Origin: Magnetospirillum sp902729445
Lineage (GTDB): Bacteria > Pseudomonadota > Alphaproteobacteria > Rhodospirillales > Magnetospirillaceae
Length of the DNA stretch: 64,000 nt
Direction of reading: 5' to 3'
Assembly: GCF_902729445.1 (NCBI RefSeq)
Contig: NZ_CACVCE010000001.1
Coordinates: 62,001-126,000 of the forward strand
The translations under genes were made by a program, and so were the position numbers. Below, piece by piece: positions 41,819-49,576 of this stretch. Under the pieces are notes generated by a model. The model saw nothing but the letters and a program-made list of their open reading frames with translations, did no database searches and had not been told where the DNA came from. Positions within the stretch are counted from its first letter, which is position 1. The number at the start of each line of letters is the position of its first letter.

Positions 41819-42586
41819 ATGAAACTGAATTACATCGAAGCCGGCCAGGGCCGGCCGCTGGTCATTTTGCATGGGCTGCTGGGCTCGGCCCGCAATTGGG
41901 GCGGTGTAGCAGGGGCCTTGGCCAGCCATCATCGGGTGGTGGCGGTGGACATGCCCAATCACGGCGCCTCGCCATGGTCGGAAGTGATGGATTACCCCTT
42001 CATGGCCCGCGAAGTGGCCAAGTTCATCGAGAACAGTTTCCCTGTCCCGGTCGATCTGGTCGGCCATTCCATGGGCGGCAAGGCGGCGATGGTGCTGGCG
42101 CTGACCCGGCCCGAGCTGGTCCGCCGGCTGGTGGTGGTCGATATCGCCCCGGTGCGCTATGCCCACACCTTCGCCCCCTATATCAAGGCGATGCGTGCCG
42201 CCCCGGTCGGCACCGCCACCCGCCGCGGCGAGGTCGAGGAATCGCTGCGCGCCATCATTCCCGATGCCGGCGTGCGCGCCTTCCTGATGCAGAATCTGGA
42301 AGGCCAGCCCGGTTCCTACCGCTGGCGAGCCAATTTGGCCACCCTGGGGGCGGCGATGGACGATATCTTGGACTTCCCGCCCTTCGCCGATGGCACCACC
42401 TTTGGCGGGCCGGCGCTGTTCCTGCATGGCGATCGGTCGGATTATGTGCTGCCGGCCCACGAGGACGTGATCACCAGCCTGTTCCCCCAGGCCGAATGGC
42501 AGGCGGTCGAGGGGGCCGGCCACTGGGTCCATGCCGACCAGCCGGCCGCCTTCATCCAGGCCCTGGCCGCCTTCATCCAGCGATAA
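41819..42586 (+). CDS. Alpha/beta hydrolase (YbfF-like esterase)
   Basis: A 255-residue hydrolase. It has the oxyanion strand VILHGLLGSARNWGG, the nucleophile elbow GHSMGG, an aspartate near FLHGDRSDYVLP, and the C-terminal His in GAGHWVHADQP. The layout matches YbfF-type acyl esterases. Substrate unknown. It is 5 bp behind aapP on the same strand, and its 3' end overlaps the maturation protease gene on the other strand by 14 bp. Confidence 0.88.
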   Translation: MKLNYIEAGQGRPLVILHGLLGSARNWGGVAGALASHHRVVAVDMPNHGASPWSEVMDYPFMAREVAKFIENSFPVPVDLVGHSMGGKAAMVLALTRPELVRRLVVVDIAPVRYAHTFAPYIKAMRAAPVGTATRRGEVEESLRAIIPDAGVRAFLMQNLEGQPGSYRWRANLATLGAAMDDILDFPPFADGTTFGGPALFLHGDRSDYVLPAHEDVITSLFPQAEWQAVEGAGHWVHADQPAAFIQALAAFIQR

Positions 42587-43022
42587 GATCCAGGACCGTT
42601 TGCAAGGCCTGGGGCAGGGCGGCCTCGACCGCCGGGCTCAGGCCCTCGCCGCGGGACAGATCGGCCGCCTCGATGCCGATTATTGTCAGCGAGGGCGGCA
42701 GCCGGCCCAGGCGGCGCGCCAGTTCGATTCCTTCCGCCACCCCGAACAGATGGCTGCCGGTGGGGAACTGGCCGGCGGGCAGGGGGGTACTGGCGTCCCA
42801 CTGGCGGATGGTGCCGGGGGCAGCGCCCGAGATGGTGGCGTCGATCAGGATGACGCGGCCAGCGTCGCTCCACAGCTCCAACAGGGCGGTGCCCTCGCCG
42901 TGATGGGAAATGGCGGTGACGTCGGCGATGTGCCGGCCCGCGACCAATTCGGCCAGTTTCGGCCCGATCCCGTCATCGGTGCGGAAGGCATGGCCGATCC
43001 CGATGACCAGGATGGCGGTCAC
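42573..43022 (-). CDS. Hydrogenase-type maturation endopeptidase (HyaD/HycI family)
   Basis: A 149-residue protein starting at GTG 43022, overlapping the upstream gene's stop by 4 nt. The family hallmarks are VIGIGHAFRTDDGIGPKLAE at the start (Ni-binding acidic residue region), VILIDATISGAAPGTI, and SHLFGVAEGIELARR with the conserved His. Such peptidases cut the C-terminus of [NiFe]-hydrogenase large subunits after nickel insertion. No hydrogenase gene is in the window, so it is either an orphan or works on distant genes. Confidence 0.82.
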   Translation of the reverse strand: MTAILVIGIGHAFRTDDGIGPKLAELVAGRHIADVTAISHHGEGTALLELWSDAGRVILIDATISGAAPGTIRQWDASTPLPAGQFPTGSHLFGVAEGIELARRLGRLPPSLTIIGIEAADLSRGEGLSPAVEAALPQALQTVLDLIAG

Positions 43023-43681
43023 TCGGCGAACCACCGGGCGAAGAAGGTGTCGTCGGCCTCGGTGCGTAAGCCCATGGTCGGGCGGCCATCCTGGTCGATC
43101 AGACCCATCTGGTCCAGCCAGCGCACGATCTTCTTGAAATGGGCGACATTGTGCAGGCTGGTGCCGCCTTCCATCCAGTTCTGCTCCAGGAAGGCCAGCA
43201 CCGCCGGCTGATCCAGCTCGGCCTCCCACAGGATGCCGAGAAGCGAGCACAAGGCCTCCTCGACATCGCGCTCGGGGCAGAACAGGGTCTGGACGGCGTC
43301 GGCCTCGGCCCGCTTGCCGCTTTCCGGGCCGCAGCCCAGGCCAAAATCCAGCACGGCGCGCCGCTCGGGCGAGGCGCATTGATAATGCGCCACCTCGTGG
43401 ATCAGCACGCTGGGCTCCATCTGGATGGCGACGTTGGTGCCGTCCCAGGTGAACCAGCTCTTGGGATCGACATCCAGGATGCCGAAGCCGAAACGGCGGC
43501 ACAATTCGACGGCATCGGCATGATGGGTGCTGTCGGTGGACAGCGTCATCAACGAGCCTTCCGGGATCAACGCGGTGACCCGGTCGAACACCTTGGCGGC
43601 GAGCGGCAGATCGGCCAGGGCGGTGCGGAAGGCCGGCAGCAAGGGCGCCAGGGCGTCGTGGTCGATCGGGGTCAGGATCAT
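43019..43681 (-). CDS. EpmC/YfcM-like HExxH protein
   Basis: About 220 residues from ATG 43681 (an ATG at 43720 is also open). A metal-type HEVAH motif lies at H95-H99 (SVLIHEVAHYQCASPE), followed by ERRAVLDFGLGCGPE. This order, HExxH, a short Cys/Ala loop, RR, then DFG and Cys-Pro, resembles E. coli EpmC (YfcM), the hydroxylase that modifies elongation factor P. From memory only, so moderate confidence. A metalloprotease-like role is the alternative. It is translationally coupled to a hydrogenase-type endopeptidase gene. Confidence 0.6.
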   Translation of the reverse strand: MILTPIDHDALAPLLPAFRTALADLPLAAKVFDRVTALIPEGSLMTLSTDSTHHADAVELCRRFGFGILDVDPKSWFTWDGTNVAIQMEPSVLIHEVAHYQCASPERRAVLDFGLGCGPESGKRAEADAVQTLFCPERDVEEALCSLLGILWEAELDQPAVLAFLEQNWMEGGTSLHNVAHFKKIVRWLDQMGLIDQDGRPTMGLRTEADDTFFARWFAE

Positions 43682-43783
43682 CGCGGGGCCTTGGGAATGG
43701 CGGAAAACCGGGCAGGACATAGCACTTTTCCCGGCGGTGCCGCAACCGCCGGAAATATTTTGCGAATTGATATTAAAATCGTT

Positions 43784-43812
43784 TTGACAAAGGCCGAGGT
43801 GGGCGATAGGGT
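43784..43812 (+). promoter_or_regulatory. Promoter of candidate small RNA
   Basis: A consensus TTGACA (43784-43789), 17-nt spacer and TAGGGT (43807-43812) stand in an AT-rich stretch. Transcription would begin near 43819, with no gene following before a strong terminator at 43869-43907. Confidence 0.65.
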
Positions 43813-43818
43813 AATTCT

Positions 43819-43907
43819 CAGATGTTGGCCTCCCCGAGGTCAGCCTCCCTCTCTAAGACAACTTCCCCGCCGTCCACCTCCCCCCCTTGGTGGACGGCAA
43901 TTTTTTT
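43819..43907 (+). ncRNA. Candidate small RNA with CCUCC motifs
   Basis: Between the promoter above and the terminator stem (43869-43898) lies a short transcript of about 89 nt with no good coding potential. It carries repeated anti-Shine-Dalgarno-like runs: GCCTCCCCG (near 43829), GCCTCCCTC (near 43843) and ACCTCCCCCCC (in the terminator loop). Alphaproteobacterial sRNAs with CCUCC loops (for example the CcsR group) bind ribosome sites of mRNAs; membership of that group is only suggested. Boundaries are estimates. Confidence 0.55.
43869..43907 (+). terminator. Strong Rho-independent terminator
   Basis: Perfect 10-bp stem GCCGTCCACC (43869-43878) and GGTGGACGGC (43889-43898) with a 10-nt C-rich loop, then AA and seven Ts (43901-43907). 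It points rightward, away from the minus-strand EpmC-like gene, and would end a transcript started at about 43819. Confidence 0.92.
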
Positions 43908-44072
43908 GTGCGCGGGGATGCGGGAGACGGTCGCCGCGGCGATTCCGACTTCCCAGGTTTTGTGTGGAAACGCTCTGCGCGACCCTGCTGGCGGCCGCTG
44001 CAGCCAATGGATTGATACCATGGTGATGCATGGTGCTATGGCGGCGCGCATCTGAAATTAATCGCTTGTTGG

Positions 44073-44100
44073 TTGACATGGTGGTGTGGTGGTGCATAGT
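44073..44100 (+). promoter_or_regulatory. Promoter region of the spermidine-synthase-like gene, with repeated GGTG motifs
   Basis: TTGACA (44073-44078), a 16-nt spacer of GGTGGTG repeats and CATAGT (44095-44100) form a likely promoter about 50 nt before the gene. A similar segment lies just upstream: TTGATA (44012-44017) with CATGGTGATGCATGG after it, and both copies are followed by ATCTGA. This duplicated layout may be a regulator-binding array or a second promoter. Confidence 0.5.
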
Positions 44101-44136
44101 CATCTGAGTGACTTCCCGCATTCTCCCCCAACAGAG

Positions 44137-44152
44137 CGATAACTGGGAATTA
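44137..44152. repeat. Left copy of 16-bp inverted repeat
   Basis: CGATAACTGGGAATTA lies directly at the start of the spermidine-synthase-like gene and includes its ribosome site (GGGA). The exact reverse complement is at 45861-45876, 1.7 kb away, at the start of the convergent partner gene. Confidence 0.9.
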
Positions 44153-45015
44153 TGCTGCACTTCCTCGAAAACGCCGACAGTTCGATCCTGCTAACCAACC
44201 TTCGGGAATTGGCTGTCCGGGAAAGCAAGGTGCAAAAATTTGGTGTTTACCGTCACTCTTCCCATGGCATCGTCCTTATCATTAACGGGGAACTTCAACA
44301 CGTCGAGGCATGGTCGTTTCTTTACCACGAACCAGTCTCTCATCTGCCGCTGGCTTTCTCGAAGGCCCCCCACAACGCGCTCGTTCTTGGCGGCGGAGAT
44401 TTCTTCGCCGCGCGCGAGCTTTTACGCTATCGAACAATGGAAGAGGTCGTCATGTACGAGCATGACGAGGAGCTCGTCCAGGTCATGTCCGAAATTTATC
44501 CGCATGCCAGGGCTGTTTTGGAAGACCCTCGATTTCGCCTAGTTATTGGCGATGCCAAGGAGCTCATTCAGGACGCTGGAACTTATGATGTCATCATCAA
44601 TGACTGCTTTGACTTCATTAACGATTTTCGAGAAGACGAAAACATCTATGGCGTGATTGCGAGCAACCTTTCACCTGAGGGCGTCTGCAGCGACATGGTG
44701 TATCGGAACGTCTTTGACATGGCCACCACCACCATGGCAATTCAGCGTATGAACGGTTTTGCGGGCCGTGCCGCTGGATTGCTGTTTGTCCCCGAATATC
44801 CTGGCGCCATGCATTTGCTCACGATATGGGGGCATAATCGTCAAGTTTCCCAGGAAGTGAAACGATCCATCAATGAGGAACAGCTTGCATGGATTGGTGA
44901 TCCGGGAAAGCTGCGCTTCTTCGACCCCCGGAATCTGGCTTATCATTTGTATCTGCCGCCTTTTCTCCGCGCTTCGTTCCCTGCACTAGAGAATAAAAGC
45001 CTTCTTGAATCCTAG
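44152..45015 (+). CDS. Spermidine-synthase-like protein (low GC, probably acquired)
   Basis: A 287-residue class I methyltransferase-fold protein with the polyamine synthase layout: Y58 to P66 (YHEPVSHLP), LVLGGGDFFAARELLRY with GGGD at 80-83, acidic EHDEE at 103-107, VIGDAKE at 132-138, and YDVIINDCFD at 145-154 where enzymes usually have YDVIxxDxxDP. Transfer of an aminopropyl group from decarboxylated SAM to an amine is likely, but the acceptor is unknown. Codon use and GC are clearly lower than neighbours. Its 3' end overlaps the convergent gene by 30 bp. Confidence 0.72.
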   Translation: MLHFLENADSSILLTNLRELAVRESKVQKFGVYRHSSHGIVLIINGELQHVEAWSFLYHEPVSHLPLAFSKAPHNALVLGGGDFFAARELLRYRTMEEVVMYEHDEELVQVMSEIYPHARAVLEDPRFRLVIGDAKELIQDAGTYDVIINDCFDFINDFREDENIYGVIASNLSPEGVCSDMVYRNVFDMATTTMAIQRMNGFAGRAAGLLFVPEYPGAMHLLTIWGHNRQVSQEVKRSINEEQLAWIGDPGKLRFFDPRNLAYHLYLPPFLRASFPALENKSLLES

Positions 45016-45858
45016 ACTCTCTGATGGGGCAGTGATGTCGTCAAAGAACACCTGGGCTTCAGACCAGCTTGGTGCGCCCTTGATTTTACTGATGCAGCCT
45101 TCCAACTCGGTCGGATCGTTAAAATATCCATATTGAACCAGATATTGTTCCGAACGGTTGTCTGTGAGCGCCCAGGGCGAGCCGATGAGCGAGCATGTTT
45201 TGTCGCTCTCGCGGTTGAAAAGCCGGATTGAATTGATTTGAAGGTAGTAGAGATGCTTGTAATCGACTGAAAATTCCTTGTTCGGATCGAGCCTGCTAGC
45301 GATGCTTTTGGCAATTACTGCATGTTGAGTTGGGCAGCGCGATATTTTTCCGCCAATGACCGCCCGACTGCCGTAATATTTAGGGTGGAAAAAGTCTGGA
45401 AACTTCTTGCGAATTAATGATGTAGGGGCAACACCAACGAGGCCGTCGCCCACATATCCATATCGGGCAAAAATCCCAAGTACGGTTTCACCATTCAGGC
45501 TGCCAAGTCTCAGGGCTGCATCGGACCCGCAAAGAAAATCTAAAGCTTGGTATTCCTCGCTGTTAATGGTCCCCTCGAAATCGTAAAGTTTGTTCCACCG
45601 TTTCCCATTATCAAAAGGGTCCCCTGGAAACAGCTGGAAATAAGGGGAAATGAGGCCGTCGATATAGACTTGATCGCCGTCATGGATCAGGCCACCTGCT
45701 ATTCCGCGTCTCCAAAAATCCATAGGGCCATCAAAACGGTTGCGCTCTAGGAGCTTTTCCAGTGCCTTCGAGAAGGCATAGCCGCCGATTGCGCCTGTGA
45801 TGGTCTGGGCCGATGCCTCTAACAATGGCTTCCATAGAAGATCAAAGGCGTCCGTCAT
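44986..45858 (-). CDS. Unknown protein in inverted-repeat-bounded module
   Basis: A 290-residue protein of lower GC than the genome average, with no recognised domain. The first 45 residues are helix-like (TDAFDLLWKPLLEASAQTIT, GGYAFSKALEKLLERNRF). The rest is rich in aromatic and charged residues with many Tyr and Phe, as in QVYIDGLISPYFQLFPG, and a late cysteine region (DKTCSLIGSPWAL). It starts 12 nt after the tyrosine recombinase gene and is likely read with it. Convergent with the spermidine-synthase-like gene, overlapping 30 bp. Confidence 0.65.
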   Translation of the reverse strand: MTDAFDLLWKPLLEASAQTITGAIGGYAFSKALEKLLERNRFDGPMDFWRRGIAGGLIHDGDQVYIDGLISPYFQLFPGDPFDNGKRWNKLYDFEGTINSEEYQALDFLCGSDAALRLGSLNGETVLGIFARYGYVGDGLVGVAPTSLIRKKFPDFFHPKYYGSRAVIGGKISRCPTQHAVIAKSIASRLDPNKEFSVDYKHLYYLQINSIRLFNRESDKTCSLIGSPWALTDNRSEQYLVQYGYFNDPTELEGCISKIKGAPSWSEAQVFFDDITAPSESLGFKKAFIL

Positions 45859-45860
45859 GT

Positions 45861-45876
45861 TAATTCCCAGTTATCG
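45861..45876. repeat. Right copy of 16-bp inverted repeat
   Basis: TAATTCCCAGTTATCG is the exact reverse complement of 44137-44152. It spans the last two codons of the recombinase gene (CGA TAA) and the ribosome site of the unknown protein gene. Confidence 0.9.
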
Positions 45877-46803
45877 TTCGCTATCCCCCGCCAAGCGTCC
45901 CAACGTATCTGCCTGTTCCAGGGTCGCCTTCAGGCTGGCATCACTGACCTGGGTGTAAATCTGCGTGGTGGCGATGCTGGCGTGGCCCAGCAGCTTCTGG
46001 ACGAAACGGATGTCCACGCCGGCTTCGATCAATTGCGTGGCGGCGGTGTGCCGCAGCATGTGCGGGGTGACCCGGCGCGACAGGCCGGCCCGCTCGGCCA
46101 GCAGGGCCAGGCTCCGGCGGATATATTGCGGCGAAATCGCCGCTCCCGTCGGGGACACCAGCAGCAAATTGCCGTCGCTCGGAACCGACATGCGCTCGGC
46201 CAGGTGGCGGTGCAGCAGGGCGCGGGCCTCGGCGCCGGGCAGATAGACACGGCGTTCCCGATTGCCCTTGCCGCGGACCACGATGGTCGCGGCCTCGGCA
46301 TCGACCTCACTCAGGCGGATCCCGACCAACTCGCCGACTCGCAGGCCGCTGACGAACAGCGCCACCACCACGAAATACATCTGCCGCGCCATCTGCGTCT
46401 GACGAATCTCCGCCTCGGCTTCAGCGGCCCGCATCAGCTTGCGGATGTCGGCCACACCCAAGGCGCGCGGCAGCCGCCTTGGCAGGCGGATGGTCAGGTC
46501 GAAACGGTGGAAGGGGTTGAGCGCCAGGATATCCTCGCGCTCCAGCCACTTGAACAATTGTTTGATGGTCGCCAAGCGCCGTTTGACGCTGGTTTCCTTC
46601 AATCCCTCGTCGTTCAGCATGCCGCCGATATAGCGGCGCAGCCTGTCGCGATCGACCTCTGCCACCGGCACGGCGGAACCCAATCGAGTCCGCGCGTGAG
46701 CCAGGTCGGTCTCATAGGCCCGGAGCGTGTGGGAGGACAAGGTCTTGGCAACTCGACAATGGTCGAGAAAGCGGACGGCCGCGTCCGAAAAGGTGATGTC
46801 CAA
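45871..46803 (-). CDS. Tyrosine recombinase (XerC/XerD-like integrase)
   Basis: A 310-residue recombinase. An N-terminal SAM-like DNA-binding domain (about 1-95, FLDHCRVAKTLSSHTLRAYE) is followed by the catalytic domain with all expected residues: R155 (SGLRVGEL), K179, H238 and R241 (HMLRHTAA), H264 (LLGHASIATTQIYT) and nucleophile Y273. Length and layout match XerC/XerD, which resolve chromosome dimers, but integrase-type recombinases of mobile elements look the same. GC is normal. Its stop codon lies within the right inverted repeat, and the next gene starts 12 nt later. Confidence 0.88.
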   Translation of the reverse strand: MDITFSDAAVRFLDHCRVAKTLSSHTLRAYETDLAHARTRLGSAVPVAEVDRDRLRRYIGGMLNDEGLKETSVKRRLATIKQLFKWLEREDILALNPFHRFDLTIRLPRRLPRALGVADIRKLMRAAEAEAEIRQTQMARQMYFVVVALFVSGLRVGELVGIRLSEVDAEAATIVVRGKGNRERRVYLPGAEARALLHRHLAERMSVPSDGNLLLVSPTGAAISPQYIRRSLALLAERAGLSRRVTPHMLRHTAATQLIEAGVDIRFVQKLLGHASIATTQIYTQVSDASLKATLEQADTLGRLAGDSER

Positions 46804-47033
46804 GATTTCCGCCCCAAGGATGACCCCAGAAGCCTTGTCCCAGGATAAGGGGGCAAGAACAATTCACCATTCGGTATAAAATCACTCAATGGAACTCTTT
46901 TGATGTTCCCTGTATTTGCGAATATCTTTGAAATTACCACTCATGGCCCGCTTCGCGCCCGGCCTTAATCCAAATGATGGAGGAATTGCCGTTTGCTGCC
47001 GCCTGACGCTGTCACGCGCCCGGTGGCCTTCCG
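46804..47033. other. Intergenic region upstream of the recombinase gene
   Basis: No gene is seen in these 230 bases. The part at about 46855-46945 is AT-rich, with TATAAAATCA (from 46876) on the plus strand and GGAAC (from 46891) opposed to GTTCC (to 46910). It is a probable promoter/operator region for the recombinase. No T-rich terminator was found for either neighbouring gene. Confidence 0.4.
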
Positions 47034-47807
47034 TCACACCTCGCAGGTGGCGAGGTGGACCAGGAAGTGGCCGATCAGGTGGTGGGGGTCCGAGCCGAAT
47101 TCCTTGCGGAAGGCCGGCTCGTCGGCCGGGGCCATTTCGGTCAGCGGGCGAAACAGCGCCTGGAAAAAGGCGCAGAATTCGCGGTTGCCGAACACGCGCG
47201 GTTCTTCACTATGGTCGATCTCGCGGGTGACGAAGGCGCTTTGGCCCAGGCTGACCGTGGTCGGCGTGTATTGCATCAGCTTGATGAACCAGTCCTTGCG
47301 CAGCTCCCACCGCTTGAACGAGGTGGCGATGCGGGTCAGCGTGTGCCACTGGATGCGCTTGGCCTGGGGATCGGCGTAGAACAGGTCCCAGTGGAACTGA
47401 TCGCCCAGTTCTTCCTTCATGCCGACGACGATCTCCTTGCACTGGTCGCCGTATTTCTGCGCGTCGTCGCCCAGCACCAGATGGAAGAACGAGAACACGT
47501 TGGGCAGCATGTCGCGGTCCAGCCTTCCGTCCTGCAGATCCTCGTTCAGCGGGTGGATCATCAGGCGGCCATAGGCGTTGGTCCGTTCCTGGGCCAACTT
47601 GTCCTGCTCGACGGCGTCGATGATCTCGGTATAGGCGTGGCGGTAGAATTCGTCGAAATGGGCGCCGGCCTTCAATCCCTCGACGATGTCGTGCAGCGAC
47701 TTCATGCCGATCGGCTGGCCGTGATAGGCCGTCTCGGCCGCCTTCAGCAGCGCGTCAAGGACGTGGTTGGTGGTCTGACGCAAAAGGCGCGGCCCGCGCG
47801 TACCCAT
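47034..47807 (-). CDS. Conserved protein of unknown function
   Basis: A 257-residue soluble protein, rich in aromatic residues in its middle and end, with no recognised domain. Stretches such as FSFFHLVLGDDAQKYGDQCK, FHWDLFYADPQAKRIQWHTL and RKDWFIKLMQYTPT look well conserved in style. It ends HHLIGHFLVHLATCEV. It stands alone, 51 bp after the VOC gene in minus orientation, with a weak ribosome site before ATG 47807. Function unknown. Confidence 0.65.
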   Translation of the reverse strand: MGTRGPRLLRQTTNHVLDALLKAAETAYHGQPIGMKSLHDIVEGLKAGAHFDEFYRHAYTEIIDAVEQDKLAQERTNAYGRLMIHPLNEDLQDGRLDRDMLPNVFSFFHLVLGDDAQKYGDQCKEIVVGMKEELGDQFHWDLFYADPQAKRIQWHTLTRIATSFKRWELRKDWFIKLMQYTPTTVSLGQSAFVTREIDHSEEPRVFGNREFCAFFQALFRPLTEMAPADEPAFRKEFGSDPHHLIGHFLVHLATCEV

Positions 47808-47858
47808 GAAGCCCAGTCCAAAACAGTCGAGTCATCGATCAGACTGCCACCCAAGAGG

Positions 47859-48320
47859 TTAACAACCCCCAAAGGTGACACTGGGTGTTCCCCCATATTC
47901 GGCCAGTTCGATGATGATCCCGTCGGGGTCGGGCACATAGGCCATGCGCTTGCCCACCGGCACGATGGCACGCGGCACCTCGATTGCCGGCGGCTGCGCC
48001 TCCAGCCGGGCCAGGCAGGCATCCAGATCATCCACGCGGATGGCGACATGGCGCAGCCCGGTGGCGGCGTGGTTGGACAGGTCTGCGGCTGTCGTCCCTT
48101 CGGGGGCGGTGAAGGCCAGCAACTCGATCCGGCAACCGCCATCGGGGGCGTCCAGGATGATGCAGCGGGCGCGGGCGCCGTCGATGCCGGTCAGGCGGTC
48201 GAACCACTCGCCCTCCAGCCAGCGATCCATCACCGGCACCAGCCCCAGCAGCCGGCCATAGAAATCCCGTGATGCCACCGGGTCGGTCACCACCAGGTTG
48301 ACATGGTCCAGCAGGGTCAT
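47859..48320 (-). CDS. VOC-family (glyoxalase/dioxygenase-like) protein
   Basis: A 153-residue VOC protein with paired beta-alpha-beta-beta-beta modules. It starts LDHVNLVVTDPVASRDFYG (metal His), continues with GCRIELLAF and GLRHVAIRVDDLDACLARL (second His region), and ends YVPDPDGIIIELAEYG with the metal-binding Glu. These fit lactoylglutathione-lyase-like or ring-cleaving enzymes. The exact substrate is unknown. Its start overlaps the stop of the following paralogue gene by 4 nt. Confidence 0.85.
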   Translation of the reverse strand: MTLLDHVNLVVTDPVASRDFYGRLLGLVPVMDRWLEGEWFDRLTGIDGARARCIILDAPDGGCRIELLAFTAPEGTTAADLSNHAATGLRHVAIRVDDLDACLARLEAQPPAIEVPRAIVPVGKRMAYVPDPDGIIIELAEYGGTPSVTFGGC

Positions 48321-49483
48321 TTCGGCAGGTCGTTATAGAAGGCGATCAGCACCGGCGCCTTACGCTCGCGCTCGATGTCGGACCGGCCCAGCGTCTGGAT
48401 CAGTTGCCTGATGAACACCCGATCGACCTTGGGGAAGTCGAAGAAGGCCTTGATGGCCAACAGGTCGCCGCCATGGTGCTCCAGCCGTTCGATCTGGGCC
48501 AGCAGCCCGTCGCGGAACGATCCCGGGCGGCCGTAATCGGATTTGCTCTTGGGCTGGAATTCCTGCTCGTACAATTGCGCCAGCGATTCCCACGCCGCCG
48601 CCAGCACCTCGCCATCCAGCAGCAAAATGCGTTCCAGCGCCGGGATGTCGGCCGGATAAGGCGGGATATAGCCGCGCTTGGCGGCGTCTTCCTGGAAGTC
48701 GGGCCAGGGATCGTCATGGGCCTGGCGCGGGCGCGGTTTGCCGTCCTTGCCCTTCAGGGCCGCGTCCGGATGCAGGCTGGCCCAGCGGCTGTGCCATTGA
48801 TGCATGATCGGGTTGTTGATGTCCTGGGACTGCGCCATGCCGATCAGGCGGGCGGCGGCGCCGTCCTCGGTCCAGTCGCGGGTGTTGGCCAGTTCCTTCA
48901 GACGGCGGCTGCCCCGCATGGTCGGCAGCACGCATTCGCGCACCACCTTGTCGAAACAGGCGGCGAAGCCGGGGGCGACGATGAAGGGGGGCGGGATGTG
49001 GTGGCGCGTGCCGGTGGCCGCCAGCACCGTCAGGGTGCGGCGGAGATAGCGGGCGATGGCTTCGTCGAACAAGGTGGGGAAGTCACCGAACGACAGGCTG
49101 GACAGGTCTTCGTCGGCGGGGTCCAGCCGGTCCATGACCGCTTCGGTGGTTTCTTCTTCTTCGGCGACCTTGCCGCTCAGCATCGGTTTGGCCAGGTCGA
49201 ACAGCAGCCAGCGTTCCTTGTCGCGCGCCCCTTCGTCGCCGGTCGGCAGCAGCGGGTCGAAATGGTCGCGGCTGGCGGCCTCGACCGCCGCCTGGCCGGT
49301 GCGGCGCAGCGCATGGTCCAAGATGACGTTGAAGATCAGATCCAACTGCTTGAGGTTGGCCCATTTCAGGGTTTCCGGGTCGCCCAGGGTCAGGCGGCGC
49401 AGCAGCAGGATTTGTGGCACCTCCAGACGGCGGGTCACCGAAACCAGGTCGGCCACCTTGCTTTCGAAATTTCCGCCGCTCAT
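48317..49483 (-). CDS. Unknown protein, tandem paralogue A
   Basis: A 388-residue protein with no domain I recognise. Its start, FESKVADLVSVTRRLEVPQI, and LLRRLTLGDPETLKWANLK are repeated almost verbatim in the next gene (49577-50860). So are the INNPIMHQWHSRWASL region, AQLYEQEF and the C-terminal LLAIKAFFDFPKVDRVFIRQ. The two genes therefore come from a duplication. The upstream region has a glyoxalase-like gene (4-nt overlap), the other side the paralogue. Soluble; role unknown. Confidence 0.7.
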   Translation of the reverse strand: MSGGNFESKVADLVSVTRRLEVPQILLLRRLTLGDPETLKWANLKQLDLIFNVILDHALRRTGQAAVEAASRDHFDPLLPTGDEGARDKERWLLFDLAKPMLSGKVAEEEETTEAVMDRLDPADEDLSSLSFGDFPTLFDEAIARYLRRTLTVLAATGTRHHIPPPFIVAPGFAACFDKVVRECVLPTMRGSRRLKELANTRDWTEDGAAARLIGMAQSQDINNPIMHQWHSRWASLHPDAALKGKDGKPRPRQAHDDPWPDFQEDAAKRGYIPPYPADIPALERILLLDGEVLAAAWESLAQLYEQEFQPKSKSDYGRPGSFRDGLLAQIERLEHHGGDLLAIKAFFDFPKVDRVFIRQLIQTLGRSDIERERKAPVLIAFYNDLPK

Positions 49484-49576
49484 CCCCTGTCCCGTAACTG
49501 CTCTCCCCCAAGCGGTCCATTATCGGCAGGCTTGGAGACAGCGCAAGCTTTTGTGATGGGCCGGGGGGCAGGAACG

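Noticed and set aside
45871..46803. The idea that the recombinase belongs to an integrated prophage.
   Set aside because: No phage structural, lysis or repressor genes and no tRNA-linked attachment repeat were seen; only the small inverted-repeat pair next to it.
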